A stretch of 64,000 nt of DNA from Desulfobacteraceae bacterium (GCA_016744295.1 JADGEQ010000005.1:150788-214787), one strand, 5' to 3'; numbered from the stretch's first letter, positions 7,925-16,819 are shown. Notes: generated by a model from the sequence alone, not told the origin. Numbers and translations: made by a program.

Positions 7925-9157
7925 TTGGTATCTCCAATTGAGTTTAACTGGGAACAAGGATCATGGCAGGACCCAGGGAAAAACCCGGACAATGCCAGGA
8001 CAGCCCATGTTTGTATTGCCGGAGACTGGGCCCCCATTCGTGCCTTTGCCCCCATTATCGAGCAAAGGCCTGAATCTGTTTACGGAGATCTTCTGGCACC
8101 CCTGGAGGCGGCAGATCTTCGTATTGTCAACCTGGAAGCGCCACTGAGTGACACAGGGCTCCCTGTATATAAAAGCGGGGCGGTGTTCAAGGGGGAAAAA
8201 AAACATGTACAGGGGCTGGCTCCCTTTGATGCGGTAACCCTTGCCAACAACCATGTGTTTGATTTTGGGGTTGGTGCATTTGATGAGACCCTCCAGGCTC
8301 TGGACAGCATGAATATCAAATGGACAGGGGCGGGGAAAAGCCTTGACCAGGCGTCATCTCCCTTGTTCCTGGAAAAAAATGGATTAACAATAGCTATTGT
8401 CAATTTCAGCGAAGGGGAAGACCTGACCGCAGCGACCACTGAAAACCCGGGGGTCATGGGCTGGGATTTACCCCGGATGGAAGCGCTTGTGGCGTCCCTC
8501 AGGCAAGCGGCAGACTGCATAATGGTCATTGCCCATTGCGGTATTGAATATATTCCCTTTCCCCCTCCCTATGTGGCAAGGGCCTTCGAGCGTATGGTCG
8601 ATGCCGGAGCCAACATTGTCATCGGCCACCATCCCCATGTACCCCAGGGGGTTCAGTTTTATAAAAATGTTCCGATTTTTTACAGCCTTGGCAATTTTGT
8701 ATTTTACCAGCCCACAGATCTGAAATTCAGGAAACTGGGACTCATGGTCGATGTGGGGGTTAATCCATCGGGAATTTTTTCCTTTGAGATATTGCCCTAT
8801 GAAATTTATGACCATGGGTTGGAATTGTTGAAAGACAAATCAAAACAAATATTTTTCCGCAAATTCAAGGAAATCTCCCTTCCCCTGGACAGGCCGGAAA
8901 CCCTGGAACAGACCTGGCATGCCTTTCTTAGCCACTATGGCACCAAGGGATTTTTCAATGAAATGGCCATGATCATGGATAAAATAAAGACAGATCCCCA
9001 AAAAGGGGCTGCCATGTTCCGCAACCGGTTAACCACTCTCCAGCATCATACCCATTTAAAAGATCTCATGACCATGATGGTGGAGGGAAAAATAGAAAAA
9101 AAGGTGCCCCGGAAGTGGACAAGCATAATTGACCAATGGCTGACTCAAACACGATAA
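7925..9157 (+). CDS. CapA/PGA_cap family metallophosphatase-like protein
   Basis: Protein of 410 residues of the family that includes CapA/PgsA of poly-gamma-glutamate synthesis. It has a calcineurin-like phosphoesterase fold. Family blocks: GDWAPIR near residue 37, NLEAPLS near 75, LANNHVFDFG near 110, IAHCGIEY near 200, and VIGHHPHVPQG with YSLGNFVF near 235-260. No signal peptide is seen, whereas classical CapA is membrane-anchored. Start is a TTG 7 nt after AAGGAG; an in-frame upstream alternative would run into repeat copy 2. Its neighbours (racemase, ATP-grasp ligase) resemble the gene company of gamma-linked or D-amino-acid polymer pathways. Activity is unproven even for much of the family. 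Confidence 0.85.
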   Translation: MVSPIEFNWEQGSWQDPGKNPDNARTAHVCIAGDWAPIRAFAPIIEQRPESVYGDLLAPLEAADLRIVNLEAPLSDTGLPVYKSGAVFKGEKKHVQGLAPFDAVTLANNHVFDFGVGAFDETLQALDSMNIKWTGAGKSLDQASSPLFLEKNGLTIAIVNFSEGEDLTAATTENPGVMGWDLPRMEALVASLRQAADCIMVIAHCGIEYIPFPPPYVARAFERMVDAGANIVIGHHPHVPQGVQFYKNVPIFYSLGNFVFYQPTDLKFRKLGLMVDVGVNPSGIFSFEILPYEIYDHGLELLKDKSKQIFFRKFKEISLPLDRPETLEQTWHAFLSHYGTKGFFNEMAMIMDKIKTDPQKGAAMFRNRLTTLQHHTHLKDLMTMMVEGKIEKKVPRKWTSIIDQWLTQTR

Positions 9158-9178
9158 TTATTAAAAAATATTGATTCT

Positions 9179-10102
9179 ATGAAAAAAACAATTTTAGTCA
9201 CTGACTCGGGCCTGGGCGGGCTGTCTGTATTTACCGATATTGCAGCAGGGCTTGCCAAAGCCTCTTTATGGCCCAGGGTCTCCATGATCTATTTTAATGC
9301 CTGGCCGGAGCAGACCCGGGGCTACAATCATCAGCCAAACATGGCTGCCAAAGCCAATGTTTTTGACAATGCCCTGGAAGCCATGCAACCCTATGAACCG
9401 GACATGATTCTCATTGCATGCAACACCCTGTCCGTGATCTATCCTTTCACAGCATTTTCCCGTACCACCCCCATACCCGTGATCGGGATTGTGGACCACG
9501 GGATAGAGATGGTAGCCCGGGCCATGAAAAATGAGCCTGAAAGCTGCGTGATCATCTTTGGCACCCCCACCACGGCAGATGCCGGATCCCATGCCACCGA
9601 ACTGATAAAAAAAGGCATTGCAAAACAAAGAATCATCAGCCAGGGATGCGTGAATCTGGCCGGGAAAATTGAGCGCAACCCCTTTGGTCATGAGGTTGAA
9701 CAAAGTATCCGAGAAAATGTTGCCCAGGCAGCTCAACAGGTTCAACAGGGCGACAAAAATTTTAAAACCGTCTTTGTTGCCCTGTGCTGCACCCATTTTG
9801 GCTATTGCAAAGATCTGTTTAAAAAATACCTTGAACAGCAGATAACGGCCGGACATCTGGCAAACAAACATAAAACCGGACAAATTGAAATTCTCAACCC
9901 CAATGAACAAATGGCCCAAAGAATACTGGCCCCTGAACAGAAAAAGCCATTTAAGGCGGATATAGATATCAAGATTGTCTCGAAGGTAAAATGGGAGGCA
10001 CCCCGTATTGACGCCTATGAACAGCTGCTTCAATCCAAATCCCAGCCCGTGGTTTTGGCACTCAAGCAATATGAACTGAACCCTGAGCTATTTGAGGTAT
10101 AG
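9179..10102 (+). CDS. Glutamate/aspartate racemase-family protein (MurI-like)
   Basis: Cofactor-independent two-cysteine racemase family, 307 residues (MurI is usually 265-285). The N-terminal DSGLGGLSV matches the MurI DSGxGGL motif. The two catalytic cysteines are in ACNTLS (near residue 81) and CCTHFGY (near 203). The C-terminal ~60 residues extend beyond the core family. It probably interconverts L and D forms of glutamate, aspartate or a related amino acid. Its neighbours argue for a pathway enzyme rather than the housekeeping murI. It lies 21 nt after capA with a weak ribosome-binding site. Confidence 0.88.
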   Translation: MKKTILVTDSGLGGLSVFTDIAAGLAKASLWPRVSMIYFNAWPEQTRGYNHQPNMAAKANVFDNALEAMQPYEPDMILIACNTLSVIYPFTAFSRTTPIPVIGIVDHGIEMVARAMKNEPESCVIIFGTPTTADAGSHATELIKKGIAKQRIISQGCVNLAGKIERNPFGHEVEQSIRENVAQAAQQVQQGDKNFKTVFVALCCTHFGYCKDLFKKYLEQQITAGHLANKHKTGQIEILNPNEQMAQRILAPEQKKPFKADIDIKIVSKVKWEAPRIDAYEQLLQSKSQPVVLALKQYELNPELFEV

Positions 10103-10136
10103 GGTCTACCCCCTACCCTAAATTAACAAAAATTTT

Positions 10137-10159
10137 GGCCTGGGCAGAAAATCCAGGCC
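10137..10159 (+). other. Intercistronic stem-loop
   Basis: GGCCTGG (10137-10143) pairs with CCAGGCC (10153-10159) around a 9-nt loop. The flanking TTTT and AAAA could lengthen the stem with a bulge. No U tract follows on the plus strand, so full termination is unlikely. It may set the level or stability of the downstream ligase message. Confidence 0.5.
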
Positions 10160-10195
10160 CAAAACTTATTAACCTTGTTTAAGAAAGGAATACAC

Positions 10196-11179
10196 GTGAA
10201 AAAGGTATTATTGATTACAGGACCCGCAGGAGATGCCCAGGGATGGGGAGATCTTTCCGTCACCGAAAGTATCTGCCAGGCCATCAAGGAGAGTGAATAT
10301 GAAGCCCAGATTGCATTTGTCAATACCATGGAAGAATTCAATGATGCCATTGAAAATTTATCCTATGACATTGTCTGGAGCGCTCTGTATTATATTTCAG
10401 ATAAATCTGAAACCATTGGAATGAGCAATGGAGAATGGCTGGCTGATATTTTTGATAAAAAAAAGATTCCCTATATCGGCCCCGATGCCAAGTGCATGAA
10501 GGCATTGATCCACAAGACCGCCACCCATGACATTCTGGACACCAAAGGCGTGGCCGTTCCCTATCATTTTCAGATTGCTTCTGGTGATGATCTGCCGGAT
10601 GTTGCGTTTCCAGCCTTTGTCAAACCCAGTTATGAATCTCGTTCTGTGGGCATCAATGATGATAGTGTTGTAAATACAGCCGAAGAACTTGCACGGCAGA
10701 TTCAATACATCCACAACACCTTTGATCAACCGGCTCTTGTGGAAGAATACCTGCCCGGACAGGAGTACACAGTGCTCATGCTGGGCAATGGCGAGCATCA
10801 AGAGTACATACCCGGCAGGGTGGAAGTTGACCCCGAGCTATTCGGCAAATATCCGATTTTAAAGAGCACCATGAGAGGCGTGGGCGTTACCAAGATCAAA
10901 CCCACCACCCAAATGACCCACCAGGCCAATGACCTTTGCCGCCAGGCCATGGAAGCGTTGAACTGTCTGGATCATGTCCGGGCAGACATGCGTCTGGATG
11001 CCTTTGGAAATCTTAAAATAATCGAAGTCAACGGGATCCCGGGACTCAAGCCCCTGAAAAGCTGGAGCCCCCAGATGTTTACCATGCAGCATCCGTCGGA
11101 ACAAGGCCCCATGGAAGATTACCGCAAACTCATTAACCATATTGTCACTTCTGCCATGGCCCGATCCGGCCTGATCTGA
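10196..11179 (+). CDS. D-alanine-D-alanine ligase-like ATP-grasp enzyme
   Basis: ATP-grasp carboxylate-amine ligase, 327 residues from the GTG at 10196 (GAAAGG upstream at 10183-10188). Central ATP-grasp elements: FPAFVKPSYESRSVGI near 133-148 and VEEYLPGQEY near 180. The metal and product-binding segment near the C-terminus is RADMRLDAFGNLKIIEVNG. In Ddl the segment after the conserved Asn reads NTxPG followed by a Ser-containing motif; here it is NGIPGLKPLKSWSP, so the second-substrate pocket differs. It probably joins two amino acids, at least one a D or unusual isomer, using ATP. Last gene of the operon. Confidence 0.85.
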   Translation: MKKVLLITGPAGDAQGWGDLSVTESICQAIKESEYEAQIAFVNTMEEFNDAIENLSYDIVWSALYYISDKSETIGMSNGEWLADIFDKKKIPYIGPDAKCMKALIHKTATHDILDTKGVAVPYHFQIASGDDLPDVAFPAFVKPSYESRSVGINDDSVVNTAEELARQIQYIHNTFDQPALVEEYLPGQEYTVLMLGNGEHQEYIPGRVEVDPELFGKYPILKSTMRGVGVTKIKPTTQMTHQANDLCRQAMEALNCLDHVRADMRLDAFGNLKIIEVNGIPGLKPLKSWSPQMFTMQHPSEQGPMEDYRKLINHIVTSAMARSGLI

Positions 11180-11190
11180 TCTGATTTCTC

Positions 11191-11231
11191 TTCCCCGGGA
11201 TCTAAAAATATTTTCCTTAAATCCCGGGGAA
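11191..11231. terminator. Strong hairpin between convergent operons
   Basis: Perfect 11-bp stem: TTCCCCGGGAT (11191-11201) with ATCCCGGGGAA (11221-11231), 12 nt after the ligase stop and 44 nt from the phoR stop. No clear U tract follows on either strand, so it is a terminator by position and strength, not by a full intrinsic-terminator signature. Confidence 0.6.
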
Positions 11232-11274
11232 ATACAATAATAAGCAGATCAACCGAATGGTTGACCAGGGGTTC

Positions 11275-13095
11275 CTATAAGGGAATACTGATCCTGAAAA
11301 GGGTACCCCTCCCCTTTTGGCTTTCCACCTCAATTTTGCCGTTGTGATATTGGACAATATGCTTCACAATGGCAAGGCCAAGCCCCGTACCGCCTTCATT
11401 CCGGCTTCTTCCCTTGTCCACCCGGTAAAACCGGTTAAAAATCCTGGGCAGGTGTTCATTGCCGATACCGGTTCCAAAATCCTGAACCTCTATGATTGCC
11501 AGCCCTTTTTGACAGATGGCATTCAGGGTGACCCTGGTTGTCTCAGGGTTATATTTAACAGCATTGTCCACCAGGTTGATAATGGCCTGTTCCATGAGGA
11601 TGGGATCTATCCTGGCAACTACTGATTCAGGACAATTGATGGTGATATGAATATTTTTTTGTGCTGCCCTGGGCTGACAAAGATGAACGGCTCCCTCCAA
11701 AAGAGAGGACAAGGGATGGGGGTCAAAGGCAATGACGGTTCCCTCAAGCCGCTCCAACCGGGACAGGGCCAGAAGGTCATTGATCAGGGCCACCATGCGG
11801 TTGACGTTCTTTTCAATGATCTTTAAAAAGGTTTCCGATTTTTGGCTCTGCCCGTCTGCCAACATCTGCTGGAGGGTTTCAATAAACCCTTTGATGGTGG
11901 TTAAAGGAGTTTTCAATTCATGGGAAACATTGGCAGCAAACTCCTTGTGCATCATTTCAAGACGCCGGATACGGGTAATGTCATGAAAAATGATCAGGGT
12001 TCCCATTCGCCTTTCCCGGGTGTCGTAGAGGGCGGTTGAATGGATATTCAAGATGATGGTCTCATCCCGTTGAATTAAAATATCCTCCTCCACTGGTTCA
12101 TGGGTGGACAATGCTTTTTGGATAAAGGTTTGAAGTTCATAATTTCTGGCCACTTCCAGAATATTTTTTTTCTTGAGTGCCGGGGCGGGAAAATCAAATA
12201 TCCCGGCTGCAGCCTTGTTGATGGTAATAATCTGCTCATGATTGTCAATGGCGATCACCCCCTCTTGCATACTTTCGTGAACCGCCTCAAGTTCGTGACT
12301 CCGGTTCTTGAAATCCAAAATTTTTTTGTCTAATTTTGCCGCCATTTTATTCATTGCCAGGGCAAGTTGCGACAACTCTTCCGTGTCAGGAACTGTCAGT
12401 CGGTTGTCCAGGTTTCCCTTGGCAAACTCAATGGCCCCTTTTTTCATTCGCTCCACCGGCTTTGTAATCCGCCTGGCAGTATAAAAACTGGCAATGGCGG
12501 CGGCAATAAGGGTCAGGATGAGGGTCATCAAAATATTATGACCCACAGCTGTAATTCTTTTGTCAATATCAGATATGGACACCGCCGCCCGGACCACGGC
12601 AATCACCTGATTATTTTGATTCTCATCTTTTCTTTGGTCATCACTCACAGGAAGGGCAATGTACATCATATTCTGATCCAGGGTTGAGCTGTAGCGGATG
12701 GAAATCCCCTTGTCGCCTTTCAGTGCCGCCTGTATTTCAGGGCGGATCAAATGATTTTCCATGGTCTCAACCCTGCCAAAGGAATCCCCCACCACCTCCC
12801 CTGTGGGCAGGACAATGGTAACCCTTGTCTGGATACTTTTTCCAACTTTTTTGCACAGGCTGTCAATTTGGGAAATAGATTCCCTGTCTTCCCTGAGCAC
12901 GTGGTCAAATTTATTTTGCAGCAATTTTGCCTGGATGGTCAGTTCTTTTTCCGAATGTTCAAGAAAAAAATCCTTAAAATACCAGGTGGAATACCAGGTC
13001 ACTACCGTAAGGGACAAAAGGATAATCACCAAAAAGGAGGGAAATATCTGCCAGATAAGCTTTTGTTTTTTTAGCATATTGCGAAAGGATTGCAT
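11275..13095 (-). CDS. phoR: Phosphate-regulon-type sensor histidine kinase
   Basis: Membrane histidine kinase, 606 residues. TM1 at about 15-38, a periplasmic sensor of about 140 residues, TM2 near 185-205, HAMP, PAS near 270-370, HisKA with phosphorylated His in VSHELKTPLTTIKGF, and an HATPase domain with NLVDNAVKYNP, DFGTGIG and GGTGLGLAIV. The periplasmic domain is larger than in E. coli PhoR, as is common outside enterics. Its start overlaps the phoB stop (ATGA). phoU lies two genes upstream, which supports the Pho assignment. No pst genes are in view. Confidence 0.88.
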   Translation of the reverse strand: MQSFRNMLKKQKLIWQIFPSFLVIILLSLTVVTWYSTWYFKDFFLEHSEKELTIQAKLLQNKFDHVLREDRESISQIDSLCKKVGKSIQTRVTIVLPTGEVVGDSFGRVETMENHLIRPEIQAALKGDKGISIRYSSTLDQNMMYIALPVSDDQRKDENQNNQVIAVVRAAVSISDIDKRITAVGHNILMTLILTLIAAAIASFYTARRITKPVERMKKGAIEFAKGNLDNRLTVPDTEELSQLALAMNKMAAKLDKKILDFKNRSHELEAVHESMQEGVIAIDNHEQIITINKAAAGIFDFPAPALKKKNILEVARNYELQTFIQKALSTHEPVEEDILIQRDETIILNIHSTALYDTRERRMGTLIIFHDITRIRRLEMMHKEFAANVSHELKTPLTTIKGFIETLQQMLADGQSQKSETFLKIIEKNVNRMVALINDLLALSRLERLEGTVIAFDPHPLSSLLEGAVHLCQPRAAQKNIHITINCPESVVARIDPILMEQAIINLVDNAVKYNPETTRVTLNAICQKGLAIIEVQDFGTGIGNEHLPRIFNRFYRVDKGRSRNEGGTGLGLAIVKHIVQYHNGKIEVESQKGRGTLFRISIPL

Positions 13096-13787
13096 CAGGA
13101 TTCTTTAAACCGATATCCAACTCCCCTGACGGTTTCAATCCGGGAGGCATAGTGTTTGAGTTTTTTTCGCAGGCCCACAATGATCACATCAACACTTCTT
13201 TCGGTTACCGCATAATTCTCACCATGGACGGCATCCACAATCTGCCCCCGGGTGAAGACCCATCCTTTTTTGTCCGCCAGGAAAGAGAGCAGATCAAACT
13301 CCGACAGGGTCAGATCAATCATCTGATCTTCTATGGTTACGATGTGCTTGGCCCGGTCAATCACCATATCCCCCTCCTGTTTGATCCGGGGAGGTTCGCC
13401 GTAAATTGTTTTCTGCCGGCGCCTTAAAATGGCACGGATTCTTGCGGTGAGTTCCCTGGGGCTAAAGGGTTTGGAAATATAATCATTGGCCCCGAGTTCA
13501 AGGCCTGCCACAATATCGGATTCCTCCCCCTTGGCCGTGACCATGACAATGGGTATATCCATTGTGTCATCATTTTTTTTTAGATGCCTTGTCACCTCAA
13601 GCCCGTCAATACCGGGCAGCATGAGATCCAGAACCACAAGGTCCGGCCGAAAATTTTTGGCGGCCTTAATGGCCTCCTCTCCTGTCATGGCCGTGAGAAT
13701 GGCATATCCTTCATTTTTCAGATTGTATTTGATCAGTTCAATGATATCTTCTTCATCATCTACAATGAGTATGGTTTCCTTAGACAT
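13095..13787 (-). CDS. phoB: Response regulator, OmpR/PhoB family
   Basis: DNA-binding response regulator, 230 residues: receiver domain (acidic DDEED near residue 10, phosphoacceptor Asp in VVLDLMLPG near 54, Lys in SKPFSPREL near 105), then an OmpR-type winged helix ending in VRGVGYRFKES. It controls phosphate-starvation genes when phosphorylated by the PhoR encoded next. Called PhoB rather than another OmpR-family regulator because of its phoR and phoU neighbours. The stop overlaps the phoR start. 123 nt separate it from phoU. Confidence 0.88.
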   Translation of the reverse strand: MSKETILIVDDEEDIIELIKYNLKNEGYAILTAMTGEEAIKAAKNFRPDLVVLDLMLPGIDGLEVTRHLKKNDDTMDIPIVMVTAKGEESDIVAGLELGANDYISKPFSPRELTARIRAILRRRQKTIYGEPPRIKQEGDMVIDRAKHIVTIEDQMIDLTLSEFDLLSFLADKKGWVFTRGQIVDAVHGENYAVTERSVDVIIVGLRKKLKHYASRIETVRGVGYRFKES

Positions 13788-13910
13788 TTTCCATCCTGTT
13801 TTATTTGGTTTTTATCCCCGGCCAAGCCGTTTTATACATCTCTTCCCAAGTTTTCTCAATTTTACCCGATTTTACCCGATTGTATCAACGTTTTATTTGG
13901 TACAATAATA

Positions 13911-14558
13911 TCAAGTATGACGGATGATTTCTCCCTCAATCAGATAAATCACCTCTTCTGCAATATTGGTGGTATGGTCTCCCACCCGTTCAATATGCCG
14001 TGAAATCAGGTACATATTAATGATTTCCGCCACCATTTCCGGATGTTTTTGAATATCCGCCTTCATAATCCCATAGGCATCATTTCTCATTTTATTGACC
14101 CTTGTGTCCATTTCTCGAACCAGATAGGCCATGTCAATATCCCGTAAGACCAATGAATCCAGGCTCATTTTCAGCATTTTTGCGGCAAGATCCCCCATGG
14201 GGGTATAATCATATTTAAACTTATTGTAATTTTTATAAGAGGTTTTATACCGCTTGGCAATATTAACAGCGTAGTCGGCAATCCGTTCCAGATCATTGTT
14301 GATTTTGATCACCGCCACAATCAGACGCAGATCCGTTGCAACAGGCTGATACAAGGCCAACACCTTGAGACATTCCTCTTCAATCTCAATTTCCCGCTCA
14401 TCCACTTCAAAATCTGTATCGATGATCGACTGAGCCTTAACCAGATCATCTGTTTGAATCGCATTCACCGATTTTTTAAACCGATCCTCCACCATGGCTC
14501 CCAGGGCGAGGATCTCTTTTTTTATCCGGAGCATGGCTCTGTCAAGATGGGTTGTCAT
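13911..14558 (-). CDS. phoU: Phosphate signalling protein PhoU
   Basis: Cytoplasmic helical-bundle protein, 215 residues (family 210-240), with the two PhoU repeats. Typical acidic metal-binding stretches are DLERIADYAVNIAKR near 110 and the C-terminal HIERVGDHTTNIAEEVIY near 190. PhoU normally links Pst transport state to PhoR and restrains the Pho response. Here it precedes phoB and phoR on the same strand. Confidence 0.95.
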   Translation of the reverse strand: MTTHLDRAMLRIKKEILALGAMVEDRFKKSVNAIQTDDLVKAQSIIDTDFEVDEREIEIEEECLKVLALYQPVATDLRLIVAVIKINNDLERIADYAVNIAKRYKTSYKNYNKFKYDYTPMGDLAAKMLKMSLDSLVLRDIDMAYLVREMDTRVNKMRNDAYGIMKADIQKHPEMVAEIINMYLISRHIERVGDHTTNIAEEVIYLIEGEIIRHT

Positions 14559-14660
14559 TTTTACCCCTGCAGATTGTATTTATTTTTAATCAACTATGAT
14601 TTCAGAAGCGGTTTTACCCTTTTTTTATTAGAACCATGTTAGGGCTATATTAAAGGAAGG

Positions 14661-15110
14661 TTAAATTGTTGGTGAGATTGTCTTTTCCAGATATAGAAGA
14701 TTGCCTTTGGAGTTATAGGAATACCGGGTAGAATAGGTTTCCATGATGCATATTCCCCTGCCATGGTCTGCATCTTCCGGCACCTCGGAACACTGCTGTT
14801 TTTTCCAGTCAAACCCGTCACCCTGGTCTGCAATTTTAATAAGAATGCAATTTCCCCTGTCAAGTTCCAATTGAACATCCACCAGTTTCTCCGGATCATT
14901 TTGATTGCCGTGGCGAACCGCATTGGTCAATCCTTCCCTCAAAACCAGGTTAATGGCAAACATGTGGGAATCAATCCCCTCCTGTTTAGACGCCAAGAAT
15001 CGACCCACAACTGCACATGTCTCATCAATATATTTTAGAAAAGAAGAAAATCGAATCTGAAGCTTGCCCCTGGATGTGGTCACCTCAAATATTTCATTTT
15101 CTTTTTCCAT
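14661..15110 (-). CDS. Anti-sigma-factor-type serine kinase (RsbW/SpoIIAB-like HATPase)
   Basis: GHKL ATPase-domain protein, 149 residues. Motifs: N-box NLVLREGLTNAVRHGN near 60, G1 KIADQGDGFDW near 95 and G2 DHGRGICIMETY near 120. Family members phosphorylate STAS-domain antagonists and sequester sigma factors or other targets. The start lies 3 nt after the stop of the REC-PP2C gene, so the phosphatase and kinase are made together. No STAS antagonist gene is visible nearby, so the substrate is encoded elsewhere or the kinase works differently. Confidence 0.88.
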   Translation of the reverse strand: MEKENEIFEVTTSRGKLQIRFSSFLKYIDETCAVVGRFLASKQEGIDSHMFAINLVLREGLTNAVRHGNQNDPEKLVDVQLELDRGNCILIKIADQGDGFDWKKQQCSEVPEDADHGRGICIMETYSTRYSYNSKGNLLYLEKTISPTI

Positions 15111-15113
15111 AAA

Positions 15114-16235
15114 CTATACCTCTATGCACAGAAGAACGATGTCATCCTCGGGACAGGCATCATTACCGAACAATTGACTGATCATTTCCCCCGGGGCCCT
15201 GTCATAGGGGACATTTGTCAGTGTTTTATAGACAGGCAAAAGACTATCGGCACCGCTGGCCCAGGTGATTTTATGCTCTGCGGACTCCACAAGCCCGTCT
15301 GAATAGACAAAAAAACGGTCTCCCTTTTCCACGGAGAGCTTCTCGATGCCGAAATGGGCATCGGAAAACATCCCGCAAACATCCCCGTCGGATTTAATGA
15401 GAAAAGGATCACCCTTGGCAGGCAGACATACCACAGGCGGATGGCCGGCATTGATAATGGTTAATTTCATGGTGGTCCGGTTAATGTGTATATAGCAGGC
15501 GGTCAGATATTTGCCCTGGGGCAGAATCTCCACCAGCACATCATTGATCAATTTCATGCTGTCGGCAGGGGAATACACAGGGGTGCAGTTCTGTGCCAGA
15601 AGGGCCTTGACCGATGCTGTCATATAACTTGTTTCGATATCGTGGCCGGAAGAGTCTGCCACAAAATAACCGGTAATATGCTCTGAAATATTTAAGATAT
15701 CGTAAAAATCACCCCCTGCCTCCTGCAAGGCCTTATAATAAACCCCGAACTTGGCATTGGGATATTCCTCCGACAAAGGCATCATTGCCACCTGGGCACG
15801 GGTCACCTGTCGTAATTTTGCTGCCTGTTCCTGGATCAAAGAGTTGGTGGCAATGGAAAGCTTCAGATGAATTCTCACCCGGGCCAGTACTTCCAGGGGA
15901 TGAAAGGGCTTTATAATATAATCAACCGCCCCTAGCTCAAACCCTTTTAATTTTGAATCCACCTCGCTGACACCTGTCAAGAAAATCACGGGAATAGGAT
16001 TGGTGGCAGCATCTTCCTTGAGTTTTTGAATCACATCAAACCCGTTTTCCCCGGGCATTTCTATATCCAGCAATATCAGATCAGGACGCTTTTCCAGGGC
16101 AATGGATCTGGCATCAGGCCCATTGTCTGCACTGAATATTTGATACCCCTCCTTGGACAAAGATTTTTCAATAAGTTTCAGGTTCAGCAGATTATCATCC
16201 ACGACCAATACTGTATAAGGATGTGTATTTCCCAT
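15114..16235 (-). CDS. Response regulator with PP2C/SpoIIE phosphatase output
   Basis: Protein of 373 residues. An N-terminal receiver domain (VVDDN near 12, phosphoacceptor in LILLDIEMPG near 56, Lys in IIKPFHPLEV near 107) is joined by a short coiled linker to a SpoIIE-type PP2C phosphatase (GGDFYDI, VADSSGHDIETSYM, FFVYSDGLVE). Same architecture as RsbU/HsbR-type regulators that dephosphorylate a STAS protein. The start at 16235 is chosen over an earlier in-frame codon because it opens directly into the receiver domain and has GAGG upstream. An Hpt protein gene lies 25 nt upstream and the partner kinase gene 3 nt downstream. Confidence 0.9.
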   Translation of the reverse strand: MGNTHPYTVLVVDDNLLNLKLIEKSLSKEGYQIFSADNGPDARSIALEKRPDLILLDIEMPGENGFDVIQKLKEDAATNPIPVIFLTGVSEVDSKLKGFELGAVDYIIKPFHPLEVLARVRIHLKLSIATNSLIQEQAAKLRQVTRAQVAMMPLSEEYPNAKFGVYYKALQEAGGDFYDILNISEHITGYFVADSSGHDIETSYMTASVKALLAQNCTPVYSPADSMKLINDVLVEILPQGKYLTACYIHINRTTMKLTIINAGHPPVVCLPAKGDPFLIKSDGDVCGMFSDAHFGIEKLSVEKGDRFFVYSDGLVESAEHKITWASGADSLLPVYKTLTNVPYDRAPGEMISQLFGNDACPEDDIVLLCIEV

Positions 16236-16260
16236 GGTAAATACCTCGGCAAATTGAAGA

Positions 16261-16569
16261 TCAGGTGGTTGAAAACGCCTTGAGATGGGTTTCAAGATCA
16301 CGAATATAGGTGTCAAATTTTTCAAGGCTGCCTGACTTTGCCGCAACTTCCATGGTTTGGGCCAGGGTAAACATATATTCAAATCCCATGTTACCGGCAG
16401 CTCCTTTTATGGAATGGGCAGCTGCGGCAGCATCTTCCGGGCAATTTTCTAAAAAACCCTGTTTGATTTTTTCCAGGTCTGACAGGGTGGTGGTGATAAA
16501 AAGTTCAACAAGCTCCATATAATCTTCTTCATCAATGCCAATATTGGATGCAAGGTGTTTAAAATCCAT
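16261..16569 (-). CDS. Histidine phosphotransfer (Hpt) domain protein
   Basis: Stand-alone Hpt module, 102 residues, four-helix bundle. The phosphorylated histidine is in AAHSIKGAAGNMG near residue 52. It should relay phosphate between a sensor kinase and the receiver of the next gene, 25 nt downstream. The ATG at 16569 has CAGGAG upstream and is preferred to an earlier in-frame start that adds 22 unlikely residues. The cognate kinase is not in view. Confidence 0.88.
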   Translation of the reverse strand: MDFKHLASNIGIDEEDYMELVELFITTTLSDLEKIKQGFLENCPEDAAAAAHSIKGAAGNMGFEYMFTLAQTMEVAAKSGSLEKFDTYIRDLETHLKAFSTT

Positions 16570-16713
16570 GGAAACTCCTGTTTGCAGTTCTGTTTGTGTG
16601 ATAGGGTTACTAAGAGTACATATCGTGATACTCAAAATTATAAAGAATTAATCCTGTCTTGTAAACCACCAAATTTGGACCGCACCGGATCATGGACCGC
16701 AAATCTCGAAAGC

Positions 16714-16783
16714 TTTTCGTTAGATATTCGTTTTTTTCACTTGCGGATCATTTTAATACATGTTACGTCATTTTTCGAACATA
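16714..16783 (+). promoter_or_regulatory. glpS promoter with GlpR-like operators
   Basis: Promoter block shared with glpA1 (29678-29747) and partly with glpA2 (38312-38359). The -35 is TTGCGG (16741-16746) and the extended -10 is TG-T-TACGTC (hexamer 16764-16769), with a 17-bp spacer. The operator TTTTTCGAACAT (16771-16782) should overlap the start site. Its reverse complement contains TATGTTCGAA, a full match to the E. coli GlpR half-site consensus. Upstream TTTTCG (16714-16719) and ATATTCGTT (16724-16732) are further half-sites. Offsets match those of the other promoters exactly. Confidence 0.75.
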
Positions 16784-16819
16784 TAGACCATTTGTTATCA
16801 CGTTAACTCGGAGATCAAA

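Noticed and set aside
9266..10069. 267-codon minus-strand open frame opposite the racemase gene
   Set aside because: Long, but it mirrors a gene with both catalytic cysteines intact. Composition rich in Gly, His and Phe is typical of an antisense frame.
13840..13885. Tandem TTTTACCCGAT repeats upstream of phoB as a possible Pho box
   Set aside because: The two copies of TTTTACCCGATT do not fit the CTGTCAT-type PhoB repeat, and the repeat is short. Not enough to call a site.
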